The position numbers and the translations under genes are program-made. The notes beneath the pieces are model-generated. The model had not been told where the DNA came from. It was given only the letters and a program-made list of their open reading frames with translations, and searched no databases. 7,656 bases of DNA, taken from contig JACMRC010000217.1 of the NCBI GenBank assembly GCA_014376655.1, positions 1-7,656 on the forward strand, read 5' to 3'. This DNA comes from Mucilaginibacter sp. (GTDB taxonomy: Bacteria > Bacteroidota > Bacteroidia > Sphingobacteriales > Sphingobacteriaceae). Of the stretch, positions 1-6,201 are shown one piece after another (within the stretch, counting starts at the first letter, position 1; each line of letters starts with the position of its first letter).

Positions 1-82
1 AGCTACTTGTTTTAAAAGCGATTTGCTAAAGAATGCACACCCGGTAATTTTATTTTTCGCTGTTTTTTTGTAAATTTGTATA

Positions 83-98
83 AGCCTGGCCTCAGGCT
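83..98. other. Small GC-rich hairpin (6-bp stem, 4-base loop)
   Basis: AGCCTG (83-88) and CAGGCT (93-98) are perfect reverse complements around the loop GCCT. No T-run directly follows the stem on either strand, so it does not meet the pattern of an intrinsic terminator. It could still be a weak transcription end or mRNA-stabilising stem for whichever transcript crosses it, or chance. Confidence 0.4.
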
Positions 99-141
99 GG
101 TACAAAACAACCGCACTTTTTAAGAATAAATTACATTTTTT

Positions 142-172
142 ACTTAACGTGTTTATAAACAGCTATTTAAGT
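142..172. repeat. AT-rich inverted repeat around a 10-bp palindrome
   Basis: ACTTAA (142-147) and TTAAGT (167-172) are reverse complements and flank the perfect 10-bp palindrome GTTTATAAAC (151-160). The palindrome is not exactly centred. Such nested dyads can be regulator-binding sites, but in AT-rich intergenic DNA this can arise by chance. No promoter or gene next to it gives a clear role. Confidence 0.35.
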
Positions 173-185
173 TAAAATTTCCGCT

Positions 186-278
186 GTGAAAACGCGTAAT
201 ATAATGTAATAATCGCGTGAAAACGCGTGATATAGTGTGATAATCGTGTGAAAACGCGTGATATAGTGTGATTTTATG
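186..278. repeat. Three-copy 31-bp tandem repeat
   Basis: Three head-to-tail units begin at 186, 217 and 248, each opening with the identical 12-base core gtgaaaacgcgt, so the period is exactly 31 bp. The first 25 bases of units 2 and 3 are identical. Unit 1 differs from unit 2 at four positions, three of which are A in unit 1 and G in unit 2. Unit 3 diverges in its last six bases. Each core contains the palindrome acgcgt. The array starts about 60 bases past the stop of the last operon gene on the transcribed strand. Its function is unknown; a minisatellite, protein-binding array or transcript 3'-end element are all possible. Confidence 0.9.
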
Positions 279-338
279 CGATTAAATATAGAGCAATACC
301 TAAGGCGCAACAGGTAAACGATCACCGGGTGCCGTGGC

Positions 339-1640
339 TTAAATCAACCCCCGTTCTTTGGTTCCCGAATAATATTTCAAATTGATTAAGTCGCCGGGGA
401 TGTCGGCTTTGGTATTCCAACTATAATGTATCGAAAGGGCGGTACCCAAAGCAGTGGCTTGCGCCATAGATGCGGCGTAAACTTCAACATCAGGAAAAGT
501 CTTTGCTAACAGATTCATAAACACCGCGTTCTTGCTAAAGCCGCCATCCACAAAAATGCGTTTAACCGGGCTATTTTTTAGTACCAGGTCGGTAGCTTCT
601 TTTTGCTTCGCGACAAGGTTGTGCATCAGCTCAAAATAAGCGGAGATGTCATCGCCGGTGAGATCAGTATCGATTGTTATATTGCGGTATTTAATAACAT
701 CCTCGCCATATTTTTCGGCGATGGCTTTGATGCCCACATCGTACTCATGCCCGCTAAATAGGCGCGATGCTTTAACCGGTTTACCTTTGTATTGAATGTA
801 ATTTAAACAATCCTTCTCTAATTCCTCCGCTGTTAAAGGCGACTGGTTAAAAGGGTTTAAACTGATGGACCAGGTACCTGTCGACTGCAACACAAAAGGC
901 ATATTAAAGCTTGCCAAATATGGTATCAATGCTGCTGAACTATCGTGCAGACCCATACCTACCTGGTAATGTTCTTTTTTATCAGAAGGTTCAACCACGC
1001 CGTTTGATGGTGCAATTGGGGCCAGTATTTTATCTATGCCCTCTTTTATTACCCAGTTGTGGTAGGTGTTCTTTTCAAAATCCCAAAGGGCGGTATGGCA
1101 GCCAATACTGGTGCAGTCAGAGAATGCGCGGCCGCTTATGAGGTAGCTTAGATATTGTGGCAGATGCAGCGCATATTTTATCCGCTTAAATAATTCAGGC
1201 TGCTCATATTTTATGCGATACAGCTGCAGGCCCGAGTTTAAGCTTTCTAAAGCCGGCGAGGCCGTTTCAAATGCTATTTTAGCCTCATCACCATAAGTAT
1301 CGTAAAACTTCTTTTTTAACTTCTCGGGATAGGGTTTCAGATAATTGTACAACGGAGCAATGGCTTCACCATCCTTATCTAAATAAACAAAGCTGGCACC
1401 ATAAGCCGAAAAGTTAACCGCCTCTAACCTAAACTCCGTTAAGCGCTTTACTTCGTTAAGCGAATCCAACACCGACTTTTTCAGCGCGTCTAAATTTTCG
1501 CAGGCAAAGCCATCCTCGTCCACGATCTCATTAAACCTGGCCGAGCGTTCAAAAACAATATTATAGCTCTCATCAAAAAGAAAGAGTTTTTTATTGGTTT
1601 TGCCCACATCAAAAACCGCGATAACTGGTATAGAGTTCAT
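339..1640 (-). CDS. FGGY-family carbohydrate kinase, probable L-rhamnulose kinase
   Basis: This cytoplasmic ATP-dependent sugar kinase most likely phosphorylates L-rhamnulose to L-rhamnulose-1-phosphate, the step otherwise missing from the operon. The 433-residue protein shows the two-domain sugar-kinase layout: an N-terminal phosphate loop FDVGKTNKKL (10-19), the presumed catalytic Asp233 in GLHDSSAA (230-237), STGTWS (253-258) in the nucleotide-binding half, and the C-terminal glycine-rich block VDGGFSKN (364-371) resembling the second FGGY signature. It is about 55 residues shorter than E. coli RhaB (489), and the DVGKTN start recalls a compact FGGY branch (NaCK-like) rather than classical RhaB. 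Substrate is therefore inferred from position; fuculose or xylulose kinase activity is the alternative. The ATG at 1638-1640 follows the isomerase TAG by one base, suggesting translational coupling. It is the last gene of the operon in this window. Confidence 0.88.
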   Translation of the reverse strand: MNSIPVIAVFDVGKTNKKLFLFDESYNIVFERSARFNEIVDEDGFACENLDALKKSVLDSLNEVKRLTEFRLEAVNFSAYGASFVYLDKDGEAIAPLYNYLKPYPEKLKKKFYDTYGDEAKIAFETASPALESLNSGLQLYRIKYEQPELFKRIKYALHLPQYLSYLISGRAFSDCTSIGCHTALWDFEKNTYHNWVIKEGIDKILAPIAPSNGVVEPSDKKEHYQVGMGLHDSSAALIPYLASFNMPFVLQSTGTWSISLNPFNQSPLTAEELEKDCLNYIQYKGKPVKASRLFSGHEYDVGIKAIAEKYGEDVIKYRNITIDTDLTGDDISAYFELMHNLVAKQKEATDLVLKNSPVKRIFVDGGFSKNAVFMNLLAKTFPDVEVYAASMAQATALGTALSIHYSWNTKADIPGDLINLKYYSGTKERGLI

Positions 1641-1641
1641 G

Positions 1642-2910
1642 CTATAAGCCGGTTGCCTGGGTTTTCTCGCCGCGTTGTTTAATTAAGTTGGCACGTACTG
1701 CTCCTTCACGATATAACGTGATAGGGCTTAATGCACCACCTGCACGTAAACGCGCTTCGGCTATCAGCGGGCGCACATCAGTACGGTAAGCCGTTTGCAA
1801 GATCTCCTGTGCTTTGGCTACGTCGTTATTTTGCTGTGCATCAACTAATGCTTTGGTATCAACCAATAATGCTTGTGCATAGGCGATCTTTATAGCTTCT
1901 ACAGATTGGATCAGATCCTCGATAGGGTCCTTAACATTATGCGACGCGTCTATCATCCAGCCGATACCGGTTGCATGATTCAGTCCACGGGCATCCATAC
2001 CCTCCACCAGTTCATTAAATATCAGGAACAATTGGTATGGGTTAATGCTGCCTACGGTAAGGTCGTCATCACCATATTTGGAGTCGTTAAAATGGAACCC
2101 GGCCAACTTTTGCTCCATCAGCAATAAAGAAACTATCTGCTCAATATTGGTATTTGGCAAGTGGTGACCAAGGTCAACCAACGTTAGCGCTTTTTTACCC
2201 AGTTTAGAAGCTAATAGATGAGATTGTCCCCAATCGCCAATAGTGGTCGAGTAAAAGTTAGGCTCGAAAGGTTTGTATTCTATCCACACTTTCCAATCAT
2301 CAGGCAGTGCAGCGTAGATCTGTTGCAGGCTGTCTAATGTATTTTGGAAAGCTTTACGAAAATTCAATTGTCCGGGGAAGTTTGACCCGTCAGACAACCA
2401 AACCGACAGTGCGTTCGATCCCAACTCCACGCCGTATTTTATTACTTCGACATTGTGTGCAATGGCCTGGTCGCGCACGGCTTTATCTGTATGATGTAGC
2501 GAGCCAAATTTATAGCTCAGCTTAGCATCTTTTTGATCCTGGAAGGTGTTAGAGTTTACCGCGTCGAAGTGTAAACCATATTGCGCCGCATAGGCTTTTA
2601 TGGCTGTGGCATTTTCAGGGATATCCCACGGAATGTGCAGCGATATAGAATTACTTGAACGGTTCAACGCATGGATCATACCCACATCGCTTATCTTCTC
2701 TTCCAGGTTACGTGGCTCGCCACCGCCCGAAAAACGGCCGAACCGTGTACCGCCGGTACCCAAGGCCCAGCTCGGTATGGCTATGTTAAATGCCTGCAGT
2801 TTTTGCAGTACATCGTCTAAATTGTTAACCTCCTCGGCAACGAAATTAAACTTGCTCTGGTGGTCCTTTATATGCTGATGATTGAATTCTTCAATTTTAT
2901 GTTGTTCCAT
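1642..2910 (-). CDS. rhaI: L-rhamnose isomerase, RhaI (Pseudomonas stutzeri) type
   Basis: This cytoplasmic TIM-barrel enzyme interconverts L-rhamnose and L-rhamnulose, the first intracellular step. At 422 residues it is close to the 430-residue P. stutzeri L-rhamnose isomerase and is not the E. coli RhaA type. Metal and catalytic residues are visible with near-identical spacing to that enzyme: Glu211 and Lys213 in IEYKP, Asp246 and His249 in VDLGHH, His273, Asp281 and Asp283 in HFNDSKYGDDD, and Asp321 in IDASHN. The Glu-Asp-His intervals of 35 and 27 residues equal those I recall for P. stutzeri (E219, D254, H281), while the last Asp is offset by two. The N-terminal loop GTGGTRFGRF (51-60) is also characteristic. 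The ATG at 2908-2910 lies 7 bp after the upstream stop and the TAG stop is 1 bp before the kinase start. These isomerases are often promiscuous on other aldoses such as D-allose, but context supports rhamnose. Confidence 0.95.
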   Translation of the reverse strand: MEQHKIEEFNHQHIKDHQSKFNFVAEEVNNLDDVLQKLQAFNIAIPSWALGTGGTRFGRFSGGGEPRNLEEKISDVGMIHALNRSSNSISLHIPWDIPENATAIKAYAAQYGLHFDAVNSNTFQDQKDAKLSYKFGSLHHTDKAVRDQAIAHNVEVIKYGVELGSNALSVWLSDGSNFPGQLNFRKAFQNTLDSLQQIYAALPDDWKVWIEYKPFEPNFYSTTIGDWGQSHLLASKLGKKALTLVDLGHHLPNTNIEQIVSLLLMEQKLAGFHFNDSKYGDDDLTVGSINPYQLFLIFNELVEGMDARGLNHATGIGWMIDASHNVKDPIEDLIQSVEAIKIAYAQALLVDTKALVDAQQNNDVAKAQEILQTAYRTDVRPLIAEARLRAGGALSPITLYREGAVRANLIKQRGEKTQATGL

Positions 2911-2917
2911 AGTTATA

Positions 2918-5038
2918 TTATCTTACAAATCCGGCAGCAACACCGCCATCAACATTTAAAACATTTCCTGTTGATTTACTTAATAAGCCACCTGCAAAAG
3001 CAAAGCAGGCATTAGCAATATCAACAGGTAAAATAACTTCATTTAATAAGGTGCGCTTAGCATAATATGCAGGCAGTTCGGCAACGGTTACGCCGTAAGC
3101 CTTGGCACGGCCTTCGGCCCAGCCACCTGCCCATATATTACTATCGCTGATAACCGCGTCGGGGTTAACAACGTTAACGCGGATCTTATCGGCACCTAAC
3201 TCGGCAGCATTTAAACGGCTTAAGTGTAGTTGTGCTGCTTTGGCACTGCCATAACCGGCATTGTTCGGACCACTTACTAATGCGTTTTTACTTACTATAT
3301 TGATAATATCGCCGCCTATATCCTGTTTCTTCATCACATTAGAAGCCGCCTGTGTTACCAGGAACTGGCCTTTTACCAATACATCATATAACAGGTCCCA
3401 ATCCTTCTCGGTATGGTCTGCAATAGTTTTAGAGATTGATAAGCCTGCGTTATTAACGATCAGATCCACACCGCCAAAAGCTAAAATAGCTTCTGCTACG
3501 GCATTGTTAATTTGGTCTGCCTTGGTAACGTCAAGTATAACTGTTGTGTAAGCGTCTTTACCAAATAGCTTTTTAAACTCTTCGCCGGCACTTTCAAGCC
3601 GTTCGGCATTCATATCATTCAACACAACACATGCGCCTTCTTCGGCAAATTTTTTGGCGATAGCTTTACCAATACCACCGGCACTACCGGTAACTAAAGC
3701 CACACGGCCCGATAAAGCTTTTGGCTTAGGCATGCGCTGTAGTTTGGCTTCTTCTAATAGCCAGTATTCAATATTAAATGCTTCCTGGCGTGGTAATGAG
3801 GTATAATCAGATATCGCCTCGGCACCTTTCATTACATTAATGGCATTCGTGTAAAACTCAGCGGCTACGCGCGCGGTTTGTTTGTCTTTAGCAAAAGTGA
3901 ACATCCCCACACCCGGGTACAAAATTACCACCGGGTTAGCATCGCGGATAGCCGGGCTATTTGCATGCTTGCAGGTTTCGTAATATTCGGTATATATCGC
4001 GCGGTAAGCATCAAATGCAGGGGCAAGGCGGGTTTTAAGCGCATCAACATCGCTCAGGTCTTCGTCCTTACCTAACTCTAATACCAGCGGACTGATCTTT
4101 GTGCGCAGGAAGTGATCCGGGCAGCTGGTGCCAAGCGGAGCTAAACGATTTAAGTCATTTGAGTTAATGAACTCCAACACACGGGCATCGTCAGTAAAAT
4201 GCCCTACCATGTTTTGTTTTGACGAGCAGAAACCACGCAGTATTGGCGCTAATGCGGTAGCCTGTTTCTTACGACCGGCTTCGTCTAAACTATCAAGTTT
4301 TTTACCACCGAAGATCGGTCCTTTTTTGCCATAGTTTTGCTCCAAATATTCGGCGCATTGCTCAATTATTTCAAGCGTGTTAATATAGCTTTCGTAAGCG
4401 GTATCGCCCCAGGTAAACAACCCGTGCGAACCTAACATAATACCACTGATGCCCGGATTAGCGTCTAAACAAGCCTTTAATTGCAATCCCAATTCGAAGC
4501 CCGGTTTTTGCCATTCAACCCAGCCAATTTTTCCTTTAAACAGGTCAGCAGTAATTTGCTTGCCGTCTTTTGCTGCCGCGATGGCGATAGCAGCGTCGGG
4601 GTGCAGGTGGTCGATATGTTTAAATGGTAAAAAGCCGTGTAGCGGCGTATCAATAGACGGTGCTTTTGAGGCCAGATCATAAATGGTATGATTAAACAAC
4701 TCCACCATTTCGTCCTCATGCTCCAAACCGCGATAAACGTTTTTAAGGCCTCGTAATTTATCTACATACAAAGCAGCAAGCCCGCTTTTTTTAAGTGTGC
4801 CTATATCACCCCCTGAGCCTTTTATCCACATTACTTCTACCTCCTGGCCGGTCAATGGATCTTTAGCTATAGCCTTGCAGGATGTATTACCACCGCCATA
4901 ATTGGTCAGGCGCAGGTCGGCACCTAACAGGTTAGACCGGTATATTAAAAGGGCCACTTCATCCCCCGCAAGCTTTGCAGCCTCAGCATCGTCCCATAAG
5001 TAGCTTACGTGCTTAAAATTTGTTTCTTTGATAGACAT
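2918..5038 (-). CDS. rhaEW: Bifunctional L-rhamnulose-1-phosphate aldolase / L-lactaldehyde dehydrogenase (RhaEW, YuxG type)
   Basis: This cytoplasmic fusion enzyme of 706 residues would cleave L-rhamnulose-1-phosphate to dihydroxyacetone phosphate and L-lactaldehyde, then act on the lactaldehyde. The N-terminal class II aldolase part (about 20-430) carries NYGGGNTS (46-53), WIKGSGGD (71-78), and candidate zinc ligands in HLHPDA (His144, His146) and GSHGLF (His205). The C-terminal short-chain dehydrogenase part (about 443-706) carries TGSAGGIG (450-457), Asp475 at the end of beta-2 (favouring NAD over NADP), NNAG (529-532), and the catalytic set Ser583, Tyr596 and Lys600 with the usual 13-residue Ser-Tyr spacing. 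The order matches B. subtilis YuxG and the RhaEW fusions described in rhamnose regulons. Whether the second domain oxidises lactaldehyde to lactate or reduces it to propanediol cannot be read from sequence; oxidation is the reported role of RhaW. Start ATG is at 5036-5038 without a Shine-Dalgarno sequence; the stop lies 7 bp before rhaI. Confidence 0.94.
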   Translation of the reverse strand: MSIKETNFKHVSYLWDDAEAAKLAGDEVALLIYRSNLLGADLRLTNYGGGNTSCKAIAKDPLTGQEVEVMWIKGSGGDIGTLKKSGLAALYVDKLRGLKNVYRGLEHEDEMVELFNHTIYDLASKAPSIDTPLHGFLPFKHIDHLHPDAAIAIAAAKDGKQITADLFKGKIGWVEWQKPGFELGLQLKACLDANPGISGIMLGSHGLFTWGDTAYESYINTLEIIEQCAEYLEQNYGKKGPIFGGKKLDSLDEAGRKKQATALAPILRGFCSSKQNMVGHFTDDARVLEFINSNDLNRLAPLGTSCPDHFLRTKISPLVLELGKDEDLSDVDALKTRLAPAFDAYRAIYTEYYETCKHANSPAIRDANPVVILYPGVGMFTFAKDKQTARVAAEFYTNAINVMKGAEAISDYTSLPRQEAFNIEYWLLEEAKLQRMPKPKALSGRVALVTGSAGGIGKAIAKKFAEEGACVVLNDMNAERLESAGEEFKKLFGKDAYTTVILDVTKADQINNAVAEAILAFGGVDLIVNNAGLSISKTIADHTEKDWDLLYDVLVKGQFLVTQAASNVMKKQDIGGDIINIVSKNALVSGPNNAGYGSAKAAQLHLSRLNAAELGADKIRVNVVNPDAVISDSNIWAGGWAEGRAKAYGVTVAELPAYYAKRTLLNEVILPVDIANACFAFAGGLLSKSTGNVLNVDGGVAAGFVR

Positions 5039-5061
5039 TGTACTGTTTGTTGATCGTATTA

Positions 5062-6189
5062 TTATTTGTTTATTTCTAATTGAGCTGTTTTAGCAACTTC
5101 CTTATCTTTTAAATTATTACCATAGCCCACCAAAATAACCGACAGGATAATGGTTGTTATACCTATAACCAGTGTGGTAAACGCTTTCTTACTTACCGAT
5201 TTCCATTCTTTTAAAACGATACCCCACATATTAGCAACCAGGATGATAAACGCCATGTGCAGGATCCATGAGCTTGCACCATTACCCAGTTTGCTTTCGC
5301 CCATTCCATAGAAGAAGAATTGCAGGAACCAGGTTGTACCGGCCAATGCCGAGAAGATATAGTTTTTTAACAGCGGTGTTTTGCTATCAGTGTAATCGCC
5401 AAATGTTTTGTTGCGGGCATTCAATATCATACACCAGATAAAGTTGGTAGTCAGACCGCCCCAAAGGATAACGATATAGGTAACGTTGTTCTTGTAAAGG
5501 AAGTTAGCGCTATCAGTAATATGATTTGCTTCTCTCCAGGCTACGTTTGCAGCGTTTGCCATATCCGCACCTGCATCAATACCAAAAGCAAAACAGGCAC
5601 TTAACACACCCGATATGATAGCTACGGTAATACCTAAGCCAAATTTGTAATCCTTATTTTCATTAGCTGCCGCTCCGGCTTTATTCAGGTCGCGTTCTTT
5701 TAATGTACCTGCACGGCCGCAGATAATAATGCCGATAACGCATACCGCTATACCTATCAATACAATCTGTCCCCAATGGCTTGATGCCAACATACCGATA
5801 CTGTCTTTGCCATCCTTAGGCGAAAATTCATAATAAACCGCAGGCACCAGCGCGCCAAATACCGAGCATAAACCCAATATAATAGTGCTGCCTAATGATA
5901 CACCTAAGTAGCGTACGCCCAAGCCGTAAGTTAAGCCGCCTATTCCCCATAGCAATCCGAAGAAATAAGTTAAACCTAAGATACCGCCATTGGTAGCTTT
6001 AATGATTTCCATAAAATGCGGGACAGTCAACCACGCAGCCAATGGCGGAACAATAAGCCATGAAAAAATGCCGCCTACTATCCAGAAACTTTCCCAGGCC
6101 CAGCCTTTTACTTTTTTGTATGGGATATAAAAACTACCGGAAGCAAAGCCGCCGATAAAGTGAAATATTACTCCGAAAATTACTTCCAT
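5062..6189 (-). CDS. rhaT: L-rhamnose/H+ symporter RhaT
   Basis: This inner-membrane transporter of the RhaT family (drug/metabolite transporter superfamily) imports L-rhamnose with protons. The 375-residue protein is slightly longer than E. coli RhaT (344). The N-terminus aligns by eye with E. coli RhaT: G..FH.IGG.......Y.P.KKVK.W.WE..W..GGI.SW, then a WGIG...YGL..RYLG.S.G block at about 81-100. About ten hydrophobic segments are visible, near residues 4-22, 34-54, 68-88, 99-119, 138-158, 182-202, 236-256, 276-296, 307-325 and 338-356. A charged loop (about 162-181) separates the fifth and sixth. The C-terminus is short and charged. The ATG at 6187-6189 gives the expected N-terminus, and no Shine-Dalgarno sequence precedes it. 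It sits 12 bp after the rhamnosidase and 23 bp before the aldolase gene. Rhamnose specificity is inferred from family and context; a related sugar such as L-lyxose cannot be excluded. Confidence 0.95.
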   Translation of the reverse strand: MEVIFGVIFHFIGGFASGSFYIPYKKVKGWAWESFWIVGGIFSWLIVPPLAAWLTVPHFMEIIKATNGGILGLTYFFGLLWGIGGLTYGLGVRYLGVSLGSTIILGLCSVFGALVPAVYYEFSPKDGKDSIGMLASSHWGQIVLIGIAVCVIGIIICGRAGTLKERDLNKAGAAANENKDYKFGLGITVAIISGVLSACFAFGIDAGADMANAANVAWREANHITDSANFLYKNNVTYIVILWGGLTTNFIWCMILNARNKTFGDYTDSKTPLLKNYIFSALAGTTWFLQFFFYGMGESKLGNGASSWILHMAFIILVANMWGIVLKEWKSVSKKAFTTLVIGITTIILSVILVGYGNNLKDKEVAKTAQLEINK

Positions 6190-6201
6190 GTCTTTAACTA
6201 A

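Larger units (their letters stand above)
1..338. other. Gene-free AT-rich region downstream of the kinase gene
   Basis: No credible coding frame is seen on either strand in these 338 bases. The stretch is clearly more AT-rich than the genes, with many T and A runs in the first 180 bases. It contains a 6-bp-stem hairpin (83-98), an AT-rich inverted repeat (142-172) and a three-copy 31-bp tandem repeat (186-278), each listed separately. I looked for a GC-rich stem followed by a U-run on the minus strand after the kinase stop and did not find one, so transcription of the operon may end by another mechanism or further left. Confidence 0.7.

Noticed and set aside
71..78. TAAATTTG on the plus strand, which fits the Bacteroidota -7 element TAnnTTTG
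   Set aside because: No TTG-type -33 element is found at the right distance upstream, and no plus-strand gene follows; AT-rich sequence makes a chance match likely.
186..278. Possible CRISPR array
   Set aside because: The units are directly adjacent with a 31-bp period and the sequence between the 12-bp cores is itself repeated, so there are no unique spacers; no cas genes are present.
301..338. Possible terminator stem just after the kinase stop (caccgggtg and nearby GC-rich bases)
   Set aside because: The best pairing leaves a one-base loop or stems of only three bases, with no following U-run on the minus strand.
911..1141. Plus-strand open frame inside the kinase gene
   Set aside because: It lies wholly antisense to a well-supported gene and its translation resembles no recognisable protein.
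2600..2878. Plus-strand open frame inside the isomerase gene
   Set aside because: It is a shadow of rhaI on the opposite strand with no motif of its own; the same holds for the frames at 1873-2127 and 2307-2525.
3261..4682. Several plus-strand open frames within the aldolase-dehydrogenase gene
   Set aside because: All are antisense to a gene whose two domains and catalytic residues are intact; none shows independent coding features.
4477..4719. Minus-strand 80-residue frame within rhaEW
   Set aside because: It is an alternative frame of the same strand, overlapped completely by the conserved aldolase domain, with no recognisable domain.
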